Of a stretch of DNA of 64,000 bases, positions 45,252 to 57,020 are shown one piece after another. A model generated the notes under the pieces. That model was not told the DNA's origin and searched no databases. It was given only the letters and a program-made list of their open reading frames with translations. Origin of the DNA: Corynebacterium oculi (GTDB lineage: Bacteria; Actinomycetota; Actinomycetes; Mycobacteriales; Mycobacteriaceae). The DNA is taken from positions 1 through 64,000 of the forward strand of contig NZ_LKST01000003.1 of assembly GCF_001412105.1 (NCBI RefSeq), written 5' to 3'. The first letter of the stretch is position 1; each line of letters opens with the position of its first letter. The position numbers and the translations under genes are program-made.

Positions 45252-48200
45252 ATGGCCGCTTTTGATCGTTTTCACCCGCGCGTCTCTGCCTGGTTTCAGC
45301 AGCGCCTGGGCTCACCCACCCCGGTGCAGGAGCAGGCCTGGGAGGCCATCGGCCGCGGACGCAACGCGCTCGTGGTGGCCCCCACCGGCTCGGGCAAGAC
45401 GCTCGCGGCCTTCCTCACCGCGATCAGCAGGCTTATCGACGCCCCGCCCGGCGTCAAGGTTCTCTATATCTCCCCGCTCAAAGCCCTGGGCGCGGACGTG
45501 GAGCGCAACCTGCGCCGCCCCATCGAGGAGATGGGTCTGGGCATTACGGTGGGGGTGCGCTCGGGGGACACCCCGCAATCGGAACGCCGAAAACTCGTGC
45601 GCAACCCGCCGGACATTCTCATCACCACCCCGGAATCCGCGTACCTCATGCTTACCTCTCGCGCCGCCGCGATCCTGGACACCGTGCACACCGTCATCGT
45701 GGACGAGGTTCACGCCCTGGCCGGAAGCAAGCGCGGCACCCACCTGGCCCTGAGCCTGGAACGCCTGGCCAAGCGCGCGAACTTCCAGCGCATCGGGCTT
45801 TCCGCCACGGTGCGCCCGCTGGAAACCGTGGCGGCCTTCCTGGGCAGGGACGTGGAGATCATCGCCCCGCCCTCCCGCAAGAGGTGGAACCTGCGGGTCC
45901 ACGGGATCGACGTGGAGGAACTGGCGGCCAACGTGTACCGGCAGGTGATGTCCGCCCGATCCACGCTCGTGTTCGTGAACTCGCGGCGCGCGGCGGAAAA
46001 GCTCACCTCGAGGATCAACGAACTCTACGCCGAGCACCACGAGCCGGAAGCCCTCTCACCGCCCCTGCGGCGCGATCCCGCCCAACTGATGAAGCACACC
46101 GACACCGCAGGTCACGCGCCCACGTTCATCGCCCGCGCCCATCATGGTTCCGTATCCACCGAGGAACGAGCCGAGATCGAGGCGGCGCTCAAGGCCGGGC
46201 GGCTCCGCGCGGTGGTGGCCACCTCCTCCCTCGAACTGGGCATCGACATGGGGGCCGTGGACCTGGTGATCCAGGTGGATTCCCCGCTCTCCGTGGCAGC
46301 CGGGTTGCAGCGGGTGGGGCGCGCCGGGCACGCGGTGGGGGAGGTCTCCACCGGGGAGTTTTACCCCCAGCACCCCGCCGATCTTTTCCAGATGGCGGTG
46401 ATCGTCTCCCGCATGGGCCAGGGCCGCATCGAGGAGATCCACGTTCCGCGCAATCCCCTGGACGTGCTGGCCCAGCAGACCATCGCGGAGGCCTCCCAGC
46501 GCGACACCCCGGTGGAGGAGTGGTACGCCACGGTGCGGCGCGCCTACCCCTACCGCGACCTGCCCAGGGAGGCCTTCGACTCCGTCATCAACCTGGTCAC
46601 CGGCTACTACCCGGCCACGGACTTCGCGGAACTCAAACCGCACCTCGTGCTCAGCGAGGGGGTGCTCAAGGCCCGCCCCAGCGCGCAGCGCACCGCCGTG
46701 ACCTCGGGCGGCACGATCCCCGATCGCGGGCTCTTCGGGGTGTTCCTCCTCGGCGGCGATCAGGGTGCGCGCCGGGTGGGGGAGCTAGACGAGGAGATGG
46801 TGTACGAATCCCGAGTGGGTGACGTGTTCACCCTGGGTGCGAGCAGTTGGCGGATCGAGGAGATCACCAGGGATCAGGTGCTGGTCAGCCCCGCGCCGGG
46901 GCACACCGGGCGGCTGCCCTTCTGGAACGGCGATCAAACCGGCCGCCCCGCCGAGCTCGGCCGCGCGGTTGGCGCGGCGCGGCGGGAGGTGGCGTCGATA
47001 AGCGCGAACCTGAGCCCCCAGGCCCGCCGTGACATCGAGGAATACCTCCGGGATCAGCACGAAGCCACCAAGGTGATCCCCGACGAGCGCACCCTGGTGC
47101 TGGAACGCTTCCGCGACGAGCTGGGAGACTGGCGCGCGATCCTGCACAGCCCCTACGGGCGCGGGGTCAACGCCGCCTGGGCGCTGGCCATCGGGGCGGA
47201 ATACGCCACCGACGAGGGAATCGTGATGCGGGTATCCACCGAGGCCCCGCCCACCGCGGCCCTCTTTGCCCTCCAGGACCCCGCCGCCGAGGTGGCCGCC
47301 AAGGTCAGCGAGTCCGCGCTCTTCGCCGCGCGTTTCCGCGAATGCGCCGCCCGCGCCCTGCTGCTGCCGCGCCGACACCCCGGACGGCGCTCCCCGCTGT
47401 GGCAGCAACGCCACCGCGCGGCGAAACTCCTCGACGCCGCCCGCCGCTACCCCTCCTTTCCCATCGTCCTGGAGACCGTGCGCGAATGCCTCCAGGACGT
47501 CTACGATCTCCCCGCCCTCGAGGAACTCCACCGAGACATCGTCCGGAAGCGGGTGAGGATCGTGGAGGTGACCACCACCAGCCCCAGCCCCTTCGCCGCC
47601 ACCATGCTCTTTACCTACACCGGGGCCTTCATGTACGAGGGCGACCGCCCCCAGGCGGAAAGCCACCTCGACTCCGCTCTGCTCTCCTCCCTGCTGGGGG
47701 AGACGGACCTGCGCGAGATCCTCGATCCCGAACTCCTGGCCGAGCAGCCCCGCCTGCCGCGCACCCCCGAGGAGTTTGCCGATCGCCTCCGCGAGGCGGG
47801 CCCCGCGCCGATCACCCCGGAAAACGAGGCCCTGGCCACAGAACTAGGGGAGCGGGTCATCCGCATTGACCTGGCCGGGAGGCCCCACTTCGCCCAGGCA
47901 GCGGACGCCCTGATCCTCGACCAACCCGCGCAATTGCTTTCCCGGTGGGCGCGTCACCACGGGCCCTTCACGGCGTCGGAAGCACGCGAGGCACTGGGCG
48001 TGAACCCGGAGACGTTGGCGGAGTTGCCGCTGGTGCGCGGGCGATTCCGGCACGTGGTAGAGGAGCAGGAATATTGCGACCCGGACGTGCTGGACCGCCT
48101 GCGCCGACTCTCCCTGGCGCGGGCCCGCCGGGCCACGGAGCCGGTGAGCCCGGAGAAGTACGCGAACTTCCTGCTGGACTGGCAGCACATCACCACGCCC

Positions 48201-49169
48201 CTGCGCGGTATCGACGGGCTCTACGAGGTGATCGAGCAGCTTGCCGGGGTGAGCCTGACCGCGCGGGAGTGGGAGGAACGGGCGCTGCCGGCGCGGGTGG
48301 CGGACTACGCTCCGCCGATGCTCGACGAGCTGACCTCTTCTGGAGAGGTGCGCATCGTGGGGGCCGGTTCCGGGGTCATGCTGCTGCCCTATGACTACGC
48401 CCCCGAGCTTCCCGAACTCAGCCCCGAGCAGGAGGAGGTGCTGGGGGCCTTCGATCGCGCGTACCTATTCCAGGAGTTGCTGCACAAGGTCTCGCTGGAT
48501 TCCGCGACGCTGCGCGGCACGCTGTGGTCGCTGGTGGGCATGGGGGCGGTGAGCCCGGATTCCTTCTCCCGGCTGCGCGCCCGGGATACGGGGGAGGTGC
48601 GGCGTCGCACGCCCGCCGACACCCTGGGCCGCTGGAGCCGCACGCGCCCCGGCGAGGTCATCATGGAGGACCAGTGGCTGCGGCGCTATGGGGTGGTGGC
48701 GCGCGGCAGCGTCACGGCCGAGGGCGGGAACTTCGCCCGCGCCTACAAGGTGCTCTCCCGCTACGAGGAGGCGGGCAAGGCCATGCGCGGCATGTTCATC
48801 GAGGGGCTGGGCGCGGCGCAGTTCTCCTCCCCGGCGGTGATCGACATGCTGCGCGACGCCCCCTCTGAGCCCACGGTGGTGCTGGCGGCGAGCGATCCGG
48901 CCAATCCTTTCGGCGCGGCACTGCCCTGGCCAAGGGCGGGGCTCTCGCGCTCCTCCGGCGCCCTGGTGGTGCTTTCCGACGGCCGTCTGCGGGCATATCT
49001 GCGCGGGAAAAGTCTGGTTGTACTGGGGGAGCCGGGGGAGGTGGTGGCGGCGCTGCGTGGCGGCGGCGCGGTGGAGAAAATCGATGGAAAACCGGCCCTT
49101 ACCCACCCACTTTTGGCTGATCTCCGTGCGGCGGGCGCGCGGATTACCCCGCGTGGCCTGCGATTTTAA
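45252..49169 (+). CDS. lhr: Lhr, large helicase-related ATP-dependent DNA helicase
   Basis: A superfamily 2 helicase of 1305 residues. Motifs: Walker A APTGSGKT (about residue 44), TTPESAYLML, DEVH, SATVRP, SSLELGIDMG and QRVGRAGH. The long C-terminal half contains the winged-helix and beta-barrel regions that distinguish full-length Lhr; its length is slightly below the usual 1400-1500. Lhr is a 3'-5' helicase that prefers RNA:DNA hybrids and acts in the mitomycin-type damage response. ATG at 45252 follows the AT-rich spacer with cysQ; the frame is open for 120 further codons upstream, antisense to cysQ. Confidence 0.94.
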   Translation: MAAFDRFHPRVSAWFQQRLGSPTPVQEQAWEAIGRGRNALVVAPTGSGKTLAAFLTAISRLIDAPPGVKVLYISPLKALGADVERNLRRPIEEMGLGITVGVRSGDTPQSERRKLVRNPPDILITTPESAYLMLTSRAAAILDTVHTVIVDEVHALAGSKRGTHLALSLERLAKRANFQRIGLSATVRPLETVAAFLGRDVEIIAPPSRKRWNLRVHGIDVEELAANVYRQVMSARSTLVFVNSRRAAEKLTSRINELYAEHHEPEALSPPLRRDPAQLMKHTDTAGHAPTFIARAHHGSVSTEERAEIEAALKAGRLRAVVATSSLELGIDMGAVDLVIQVDSPLSVAAGLQRVGRAGHAVGEVSTGEFYPQHPADLFQMAVIVSRMGQGRIEEIHVPRNPLDVLAQQTIAEASQRDTPVEEWYATVRRAYPYRDLPREAFDSVINLVTGYYPATDFAELKPHLVLSEGVLKARPSAQRTAVTSGGTIPDRGLFGVFLLGGDQGARRVGELDEEMVYESRVGDVFTLGASSWRIEEITRDQVLVSPAPGHTGRLPFWNGDQTGRPAELGRAVGAARREVASISANLSPQARRDIEEYLRDQHEATKVIPDERTLVLERFRDELGDWRAILHSPYGRGVNAAWALAIGAEYATDEGIVMRVSTEAPPTAALFALQDPAAEVAAKVSESALFAARFRECAARALLLPRRHPGRRSPLWQQRHRAAKLLDAARRYPSFPIVLETVRECLQDVYDLPALEELHRDIVRKRVRIVEVTTTSPSPFAATMLFTYTGAFMYEGDRPQAESHLDSALLSSLLGETDLREILDPELLAEQPRLPRTPEEFADRLREAGPAPITPENEALATELGERVIRIDLAGRPHFAQAADALILDQPAQLLSRWARHHGPFTASEAREALGVNPETLAELPLVRGRFRHVVEEQEYCDPDVLDRLRRLSLARARRATEPVSPEKYANFLLDWQHITTPLRGIDGLYEVIEQLAGVSLTAREWEERALPARVADYAPPMLDELTSSGEVRIVGAGSGVMLLPYDYAPELPELSPEQEEVLGAFDRAYLFQELLHKVSLDSATLRGTLWSLVGMGAVSPDSFSRLRARDTGEVRRRTPADTLGRWSRTRPGEVIMEDQWLRRYGVVARGSVTAEGGNFARAYKVLSRYEEAGKAMRGMFIEGLGAAQFSSPAVIDMLRDAPSEPTVVLAASDPANPFGAALPWPRAGLSRSSGALVVLSDGRLRAYLRGKSLVVLGEPGEVVAALRGGGAVEKIDGKPALTHPLLADLRAAGARITPRGLRF

Positions 49170-49207
49170 AATTTTCCGCGCCCGCACAATGTGATGGGCA
49201 AGCACCC

Positions 49208-49354
49208 TATATTCTTATACCAAAAGATGTTCTAGGCTGTGCTCAGCGGGTAGGACGCACCACGGTGAGCGTCCAGCAGGATAAGTGCGGTCCAGAACGA
49301 GAGGATCGTGAACGGGGGCACCTCGGGGGACGTCCTGCTGGCTCATGCCGTGGA
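49208..49354 (+). promoter_or_regulatory. Structured leader upstream of the HNH gene, long imperfect hairpin
   Basis: After an AT-rich promoter-like stretch (TATATT at 49208-49213), a long stem can form: CCACGG / TGAG / CCAGCAGGA (49260-49281) pairs with TCCTGCTGG / CTCA / CCGTGG (49333-49353). This gives 19 bp with a 3-nt bulge on one side and 2 nt on the other, closing a 51-nt apical part. It matches no RNA family that I recognise (not SRP, tmRNA or RNase P). Confidence 0.5.
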
Positions 49355-49410
49355 GGGTGGGCACGGATGAACGTCGAACACATGGTCGCATTTTGTGGAG
49401 GAATGGGGTA

Positions 49411-49438
49411 CCCTCGTGGCAGGGGAAGTACACGAGGG
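49411..49438 (+). promoter_or_regulatory. Hairpin at the ribosome-binding site of the HNH gene
   Basis: CCCTCGTG (49411-49418) and CACGAGGG (49431-49438) form a perfect 8-bp stem with a 12-nt loop, ending 6 nt before the ATG at 49445. The 3' arm runs into the GGGGGAG ribosome-binding site, so folding could hide it. Confidence 0.55.
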
Positions 49439-50580
49439 GGAGAAATGACCGTCAGTTTTGCCGATGAAGCGCTGGATACCGCGTGGGCGGAGCGCCTGAT
49501 ACCGAGCGAGCCCTGCTACCTATGCACCGTGCCGGAGGACGCGGTGGCGCGGCGCTTTGTGCGCATAAATAAGGAGGAACTGGCCTTCTGGGAGGCGCTC
49601 GTGCCGGACTCGGAGGACCACGAGTTCAGCCAGGCCGTGGAATCGCTCGCCCCGCGCATGGGGTGTAGCCCCTCCTTGGTGCGCAACCGCATCTACGCCG
49701 CCGCGATGTTGCGTCGGCTGCCGCGCCTGTACGCCAAGGCCGCCGGGGCCGGGCTGCTGGACATGGATCGGATAGTGGGCGTGGCCTTCAGCTTGCGGGG
49801 AGTGCCGGAGGAACACTGGGAGGCTATCGACGCCCACCTGGCCGACTACCTCACCCCACAGGTGCCCCTGCAATCGTTGCCCCATCGCCGCGCCATCGTG
49901 CGCAGGTTGCGCGCCTTTGTGGATTCCCTGGTGCCCAACTTCTATGCGCGGGAAACTCCTCCGCGCGTGCTGCGGCATGAGGCGGGCTTCTCCCGCTTTG
50001 ATCTCCGGCTGCCCCGGGATCAGGCGCACGCCGTGTACCAGGCGCTTAACGCTATCGCCCAGCGGGAGAAGTGCTCGCTCTCGGAGGCGCTTTTCCACCT
50101 GGCCACGGGGGCCGGGGAGTTCCGGGTGAACCTCCACCTCTTTGGCACGGAGGGGAAGCCCCTGCACATGGTGGGCGTAGGCGATCTCATGGCCGCGCAG
50201 GGGAGGTTCTGGGCCAAGCGGATCACCCATCGCAGCGACCTTGGCGCGGTGCGCGAGGTGGCGGGCCACGATCCCTCCACGGTGCTGGCCGCCGCGGTGC
50301 GGCTGCGCGACGGCGGGTGCCGTTATCCGGGGTGCTCCGCCCAGCGCACGGAATTACACCACGTCATCGAGTACGAGGTGGGCGGGCCCACGGCCCTGAG
50401 CAACCTCGCCTCCCTGTGCCGGAAGCACCACAACATGCTGACCTTCGACGAGGCCAGGATGTTCATGACGCATTCCGGGGTGTGTCGCTGGACGTTTAAA
50501 GACGGCACCACCGCCGCCACCCTCCCGGAAGGCCCCCTGGCGAAGCCACAGTTCGCCCGGTGGTCCTATACCTGGGGCGA

Positions 50581-52134
<1,554 letters not shown>

Positions 52135-52139
52135 GGAGT

Positions 52140-52391
52140 CTAGCCTAATCTTCCCCGCCCCATGCGCAGCAGAATAGCGGCCAGGGCGGGGCCTTCCTCC
52201 CCGATTTCCTCACGGAAATGGTTGATAATGGCCACCTCGCGGGCGTGGACGAGGCGCGTGCCCCCGGAATCGCGGCGGGTGCGGCCGATGATCCGGGAGA
52301 TCTCGGTGCGGCGCTTCACGGCGTCCAGAATCTCCTGGTCTAGGCGGTTAATTTCCTCGCGGTAGCGCTGAATCTCGTCCTCGGTGTTCAT
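52140..52391 (-). CDS. Chorismate mutase (AroQ, short monofunctional type)
   Basis: An all-helical protein of 83 residues: [35 protein letters not shown] with the catalytic Arg and Lys positions of the AroQ family, and a C-terminal helix ending MGRGRLG. It matches the small chorismate mutase of mycobacteria (Rv0948c type), which needs DAHP synthase as partner for full activity. It converts chorismate to prephenate. The ATG at 52391 is used; the long upstream frame runs antisense through pcrA. Confidence 0.88.
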   Translation of the reverse strand: MNTEDEIQRYREEINRLDQEILDAVKRRTEISRIIGRTRRDSGGTRLVHAREVAIINHFREEIGEEGPALAAILLRMGRGRLG

Positions 52392-52433
52392 GGAACTATC
52401 CTGCCACGGCCGCCGGGTAGGTTGGTAGACATC

Positions 52434-54539
52434 ATGAATTATTCTCTCAACGAACAGCAACGCGCGGCGGTGGAGCACACGGACTCGCCGCTGTTGATCG
52501 TGGCGGGCGCGGGCTCGGGAAAGACGGCGGTGCTCACCCAGCGGATTGACTACCTCCTGCACCGGGGGGTGCAGCCGGGGCAGATTCTGGCCATCACCTT
52601 TACCAATAAGGCGGCGGCGGAGATGCGGGATCGCCTGGGGCCGATCGCGCAGCGCATGTGGGTGTCCACCTTCCACTCGGTGTGCGTGCGGATCTTGCGC
52701 CAGCAGGCGGAACTGGCGGGGCTGAAGCAGAACTTCACCATCTACGACGCCGATGATTCCCGCCGCCTGCTGGGCATGATCGCCAAAGAGATGAGCCTGG
52801 ACCCCAAGCGGTTTAGCCCCAGGGTGCTGGGCGCGGCCATTTCCCATGCCAAGAATGAACTCACCGAGCCGGAGGAGGGCACGCTGGCCCAGGTGTACGC
52901 GGAATACCAGGCGCGCCTGCGGCAGGCCAACGCCGTGGACTTCGATGACTTGATCGGAGAGGTGGTGCGGATATTCCGGGAGTATCCGCAGGTCACGGAC
53001 TACTATCGACGCCGCTTCCGCCACGTGCTCATCGACGAATACCAGGACACCAACCACGCCCAATACGAGCTGGTTTCCACCCTGGTGGGGCGGGGCGAGG
53101 ACGCCAGCGAATTATGCGTGGTGGGCGATTCCGACCAGTCCATTTACGCTTTCCGTGGGGCCACGATCCGCAATATCGAGGAGTTCGAGCGGGATTTCCC
53201 CAACGCCCGCACGGTGTTGCTGGAGCAGAACTACCGCTCCACGCAGACCATCCTGGACGCCGCCAACGCGGTGATCGCGCAGAATGAGAACCGGCGGGAT
53301 AAGCGCCTGTGGACGGCCCTGGGCAAGGGCGAGAAGATCCTGGGCTACGTGGCGGATAACGAGCACGATGAGGCCCGGTACATCGCCGCCGAGGTGGATC
53401 GCCTGGTGGATAGCGGCATGAATTATTCCGACATTGCGGTGATGTATCGCACCAATAATTCCTCTCGGGCCGTGGAGGACGTGTTCATCCGCACCGGGGT
53501 GCCCTACAAGGTGGTGGGCGGCACGCGCTTCTACGAACGCAGGGAGATCCGCGACGTGGTGGCGTACCTGCGGGTGCTGGATAACCCGGAGGATACGGTG
53601 AGCATGAGGCGCATCGTGAACACCCCCAAGCGCGGCATCGGGGAGCGCGCCCAGTCCTTCATCGCCCTGCACGCGGAACAGGAGAACACGTCCTTCGGCG
53701 CGGCTTTGGAGGACGCTGCGGCGGGCGAGGTGGACATGCTCGGCGCCAGGGGCCGCAACGCGGTGGGGCGCTTCGTGCAGATGATGACCAGCCTGCGGGA
53801 GAACATGTCCGAGAACATCGGGGAACTCATCAATGAGATCCTGGACGTCACCGGCTACCGCGCGGAACTAGAGGGCTCGAACGATCCCCAGGACGGCGCG
53901 CGCCTGGATAACCTCAACGAGTTGGTCTCGGTGGGGCGTGAGTTCTCCTCCGAGGCGCATCATCGGGAGGACTTTGACGGCAGCCTTCAGGCGTTCCTGG
54001 AAAGGGTTTCCCTGGTGGCGGACGCGGATCAGATTCCCGACGAGGAGCAGGGCATGGTCACGCTGATGACGCTGCATACCGCCAAGGGCCTGGAGTTTCC
54101 GGCGGTGTTCCTCATCGGCTGGGAGGACGGCCAGTTCCCGCACCTGCGTGCCCTGGGGGATCCGAGGGAGCTGGCGGAGGAGCGTCGCCTGGCATACGTG
54201 GGCATTACCCGCGCGCGGGAGCGGCTGTACCTCACCCGGGCCACGCTGCGCTCGGCCTGGGGTAACCCGATCAACAATCCGCCCAGCCGTTTTTTGCAGG
54301 AGATTCCCTCCGACCTTATCGAGTGGCGGGGCGGGGAGAAGAAGGCGCCCCCGCAGCGTAAGAAGAACACGAGCCTCAGCCTGGTGGTGGGGGACCGCGT
54401 GAACCACGCCAAGTACGGCCTGGGCACCGTGATCGCCGCAGACGGAATAGGCGCACATTCCACGGTGACCATTGATTTTGGGTCGGCCGGGACAGTGCGC
54501 CTGATGCTGATCGGCGGATTGCCGATGGAGAAGTTATAG
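52434..54539 (+). CDS. pcrA: UvrD/PcrA-type ATP-dependent DNA helicase
   Basis: A superfamily 1A helicase of 701 residues: motif I AGAGSGKT, Ia TFTNKAAAEM, II LIDEYQDTN, III VVGDSDQSIYAFRGA, IV LEQNYRST, V VTLMTLHTAKGLEFP and VI YVGITRARERLYLTRA. The C-terminal RNA-polymerase-binding-like region (GDRVNHAKYGLGTVIAADG) is present. The N terminus begins directly at the Q motif (MNYSLNEQQRAAVEH), so it lacks the longer leader of some relatives. ATG at 52434; an in-frame TTG 12 nt earlier is the only alternative. It starts 42 nt from the divergent chorismate mutase gene. Confidence 0.95.
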   Translation: MNYSLNEQQRAAVEHTDSPLLIVAGAGSGKTAVLTQRIDYLLHRGVQPGQILAITFTNKAAAEMRDRLGPIAQRMWVSTFHSVCVRILRQQAELAGLKQNFTIYDADDSRRLLGMIAKEMSLDPKRFSPRVLGAAISHAKNELTEPEEGTLAQVYAEYQARLRQANAVDFDDLIGEVVRIFREYPQVTDYYRRRFRHVLIDEYQDTNHAQYELVSTLVGRGEDASELCVVGDSDQSIYAFRGATIRNIEEFERDFPNARTVLLEQNYRSTQTILDAANAVIAQNENRRDKRLWTALGKGEKILGYVADNEHDEARYIAAEVDRLVDSGMNYSDIAVMYRTNNSSRAVEDVFIRTGVPYKVVGGTRFYERREIRDVVAYLRVLDNPEDTVSMRRIVNTPKRGIGERAQSFIALHAEQENTSFGAALEDAAAGEVDMLGARGRNAVGRFVQMMTSLRENMSENIGELINEILDVTGYRAELEGSNDPQDGARLDNLNELVSVGREFSSEAHHREDFDGSLQAFLERVSLVADADQIPDEEQGMVTLMTLHTAKGLEFPAVFLIGWEDGQFPHLRALGDPRELAEERRLAYVGITRARERLYLTRATLRSAWGNPINNPPSRFLQEIPSDLIEWRGGEKKAPPQRKKNTSLSLVVGDRVNHAKYGLGTVIAADGIGAHSTVTIDFGSAGTVRLMLIGGLPMEKL

Positions 54540-55292
54540 GGTGATGCCGTGCGCGGCGAGCCACGGCACGGGGTCGATGGCGTCGCCGCCCGCGGGGTGC
54601 ACCTCGAAGTGAAGATGGGAGCCGGTGGAGAAGCCCAGGCTGCCCATGCCCGCGATGGTCTGGCCGGCGGTCACGCGCTCGCCCACGCCCACGGCCAGGG
54701 TGGACATGTGGCCGTAGACGGTGACGGTGCCGTCATCGTGGCGGATGCGGATCCACTGGCCAAACCCGGAAGCGGGGCCGGAGTCGATCACGGTGCCGTC
54801 CAGGACGGCCTTGATGGGGGTGCCCTCGGCGTTGGCGATGTCGATGCCCTTGTGGAAGGTACCCCAGCGCAGCTCGAAGCCGGAGGTGAAGGCGCCGATG
54901 GCGGGGGCGACGGCCCCCAGGGCGTTGGTCACGGCGGTGGAACCCTCATCGAGGGGCAGGCCAGAGGAGGTTTCCACCGGGGCCAGGGCGGCCTTGGCGG
55001 CCTCCGCACGCTCGGAGGCATACTTGACGGCCTTGCCCAGCTGATCCTCGATGCCGGTGGCCGGCTTGAACTCGGAGATCGCCAGGATCTGGGGGGAGGA
55101 AGCGGGAAGATCCTCGGCGTCATTAGCCAAGGTGTAATCCACGGAGTGGGTGCTGGTGTGCTGAGCGGCGGCGGCCCCGCCCGCACCAGCGGTAGAGACA
55201 GCGCCCGTAGCCACGGCCATCAGGGCGATGCGGCCCTTGGTGGTCTGCGAGGGATTGAATTTGTGGTGCTTGCCCAACTCGTTCACTTCCAT
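54534..55292 (-). CDS. Secreted M23-family peptidoglycan metallopeptidase
   Basis: A protein of 252 residues. A hydrophobic export segment (GRIALMAVATGAVSTAGAGGAAAA) is followed by a linker with helical sequence and a LytM domain. The metal ligands are visible: His and Asp in FHKGIDIANAEG and the HLHFEV pair. Expected to cleave stem-peptide cross-links or, if a ligand is missing, to regulate amidases. The start is uncertain: ATG 55292 or GTG 55310. Its 3' end overlaps pcrA by 6 nt. Confidence 0.88.
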   Translation of the reverse strand: MEVNELGKHHKFNPSQTTKGRIALMAVATGAVSTAGAGGAAAAQHTSTHSVDYTLANDAEDLPASSPQILAISEFKPATGIEDQLGKAVKYASERAEAAKAALAPVETSSGLPLDEGSTAVTNALGAVAPAIGAFTSGFELRWGTFHKGIDIANAEGTPIKAVLDGTVIDSGPASGFGQWIRIRHDDGTVTVYGHMSTLAVGVGERVTAGQTIAGMGSLGFSTGSHLHFEVHPAGGDAIDPVPWLAAHGITL

Positions 55293-55413
55293 CTGTCGGT
55301 GTAACGCCACGTTAGCAAATCGTGACCTTTTCGTTATCTACGAGGTGTAACGATAGCGTCTCGATGGGAGCGGGGCAACCTGCTTCCCAATATTTCAGTT
55401 ATATGCTGGCACG

Positions 55414-56472
55414 GTGAGCAAGAAAACCAGCAGCAATAGACGCCCCGGAAGCACCCGGCGCCGCACCCGCCGCGAGGTCACCGCGCCCGCATCTCCGCAG
55501 GAAAAGACCACGCAGCGCTACCTGCCCACGGTCTTATTGCCGCACGTGGTGGTGCTCCTGGCCATCGTGGTCATCGCCATGACGGGCCTGCTCGTTACCT
55601 CCACCTCACTGGCGGCCATGCCCGCCACGGTGGCGCAGCTATGGCTGATGGCGAATATGGCCCCTATCCGGCTCGACGGCATCACGCTGGGCCTCATGCC
55701 GCTGCTGCCCGCGATGGGCATGATCTGGTTGCTCAGCCGTGCGCGCCCCACCCGCAGGTTCGAGGTGGGCCTGCTGCTGGGGGTGCCGCTGCTGCTGACG
55801 GGGATCGCCTGGCTCATGCTTTTCGACGCCCGCACGGTCTACCCCGTGGATGTTCCCTCGCCCTGGGCGTTTCTGAGTACCCTGCTCGTGCACGCCGCGG
55901 CGCTCGCGCTGGGATATACCCCGTGGCCGCAGTGGGCCAAGGACGCGGTGCGGTATCTCCTTTATCTTCTGGGCGCGGCGGCGGTGGTGTGGATCGCCAC
56001 GGTGGCGTGGAACTGGCAGGCCACCAGCCCCGGCGCGGTGGCGGTGAGCCTGCTGTACCTGCCCAACGCGATGATCGCGGCGGCGGCGGTGCTGGTGGGC
56101 GCGGAGTTTCATGCCGGGGAGGCGTCGATAAGCCTCTTTAGCGTGCACGTGGTGCCGCTGCCCCCGCTGCCGCTGTTTGCGGTTCCGGCGTCCGCAGCAC
56201 CCTGGGCGATGGCGCTGCTTCTGATCCCGGCGGGCGCGGCGGTGGCGCTGTGGTGGCGGCGCGTGCCCACCTGGCGCGAGGCGGTGTCCGCGGGGGGTTG
56301 CGCCGGGGTGCTGACCCTGGTGGGTGCCTTCCTGGCCGGCGGGGAGATGGGGGTTTATGGCGCGACGGGGCCGATGGAGTGGCTGGCGGCGGCGCTGGTC
56401 TTTGTGTGGGTGGCCGGGGTGGGGGTCGCGGCTGGGCTGGTGCGCAAAGCGGCGGGTAGGCTGAGCGCGTGA
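55414..56472 (+). CDS. DUF6350-family polytopic membrane protein
   Basis: A protein of 352 residues: a basic, proline-rich N terminus (about 35 residues) followed by around nine hydrophobic segments. The conserved block AQLWLMANMAPIRLDGITLGLMPLLPAM fits the actinobacterial DUF6350 family found upstream of purN. GTG start. The stop overlaps the purN GTG (GTGA), so it is coupled to purine synthesis genes, although no functional link is known. Confidence 0.8.
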   Translation: MSKKTSSNRRPGSTRRRTRREVTAPASPQEKTTQRYLPTVLLPHVVVLLAIVVIAMTGLLVTSTSLAAMPATVAQLWLMANMAPIRLDGITLGLMPLLPAMGMIWLLSRARPTRRFEVGLLLGVPLLLTGIAWLMLFDARTVYPVDVPSPWAFLSTLLVHAAALALGYTPWPQWAKDAVRYLLYLLGAAAVVWIATVAWNWQATSPGAVAVSLLYLPNAMIAAAAVLVGAEFHAGEASISLFSVHVVPLPPLPLFAVPASAAPWAMALLLIPAGAAVALWWRRVPTWREAVSAGGCAGVLTLVGAFLAGGEMGVYGATGPMEWLAAALVFVWVAGVGVAAGLVRKAAGRLSA

Positions 56473-57020
56473 CATTTAATATTGTGGTTTTGGTATCCGG
56501 CAGCGGAACGTTGCTCCAGGCGATCCTGGATCACCAGGGGGATTATCGGGTGGTCAAGGTGATTGCCGATCAACCCTGCCGCGCCATTGAGCGCGGGGAG
56601 GCGGCGGGGGTGCCCACCGAGGTTGTTGCCATGCAGGCGGACCGCCAGGCCTGGAATGTCACGCTTGCCGACGCCGTGGGTTCCCCCGACCTGGTGGTTT
56701 CCGCGGGCTTCATGAAGATCCTGGGGCCCGCCTTCCTGGAGCGCTTTGGGGGGCGCACCATCAACACCCACCCCGCGCTCCTGCCGGCCTTCCCCGGGGC
56801 GCACGCCGTGCGCGACGCCCTGGCCTACGGGGTGAAGGTCACCGGCTCCACCGTGCACTACGTGGACGAGGGAGTGGACACCGGCCCGATCATCGCGCAG
56901 GAGCCGGTGCGGGTGGAGCCGGGGGACGACGAGGCTACGCTGCACGAGCGCATTAAGACCGTTGAACGCCAACTCATTGTGCGGGTGCTGTCCGCACAGC
57001 AACAGGAGAATCTCAGATGA
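56469..57020 (+). CDS. purN: Phosphoribosylglycinamide formyltransferase
   Basis: A protein of 183 residues with the GART signature: [14 protein letters not shown], the catalytic Asn and His in [18 protein letters not shown], and the Asp in [14 protein letters not shown]. It transfers formyl from N10-formyl-THF to GAR in purine synthesis. GTG start overlapping the DUF6350 stop; the TGA stop overlaps the purH ATG (ATGA). Confidence 0.96.
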   Translation: MTFNIVVLVSGSGTLLQAILDHQGDYRVVKVIADQPCRAIERGEAAGVPTEVVAMQADRQAWNVTLADAVGSPDLVVSAGFMKILGPAFLERFGGRTINTHPALLPAFPGAHAVRDALAYGVKVTGSTVHYVDEGVDTGPIIAQEPVRVEPGDDEATLHERIKTVERQLIVRVLSAQQQENLR

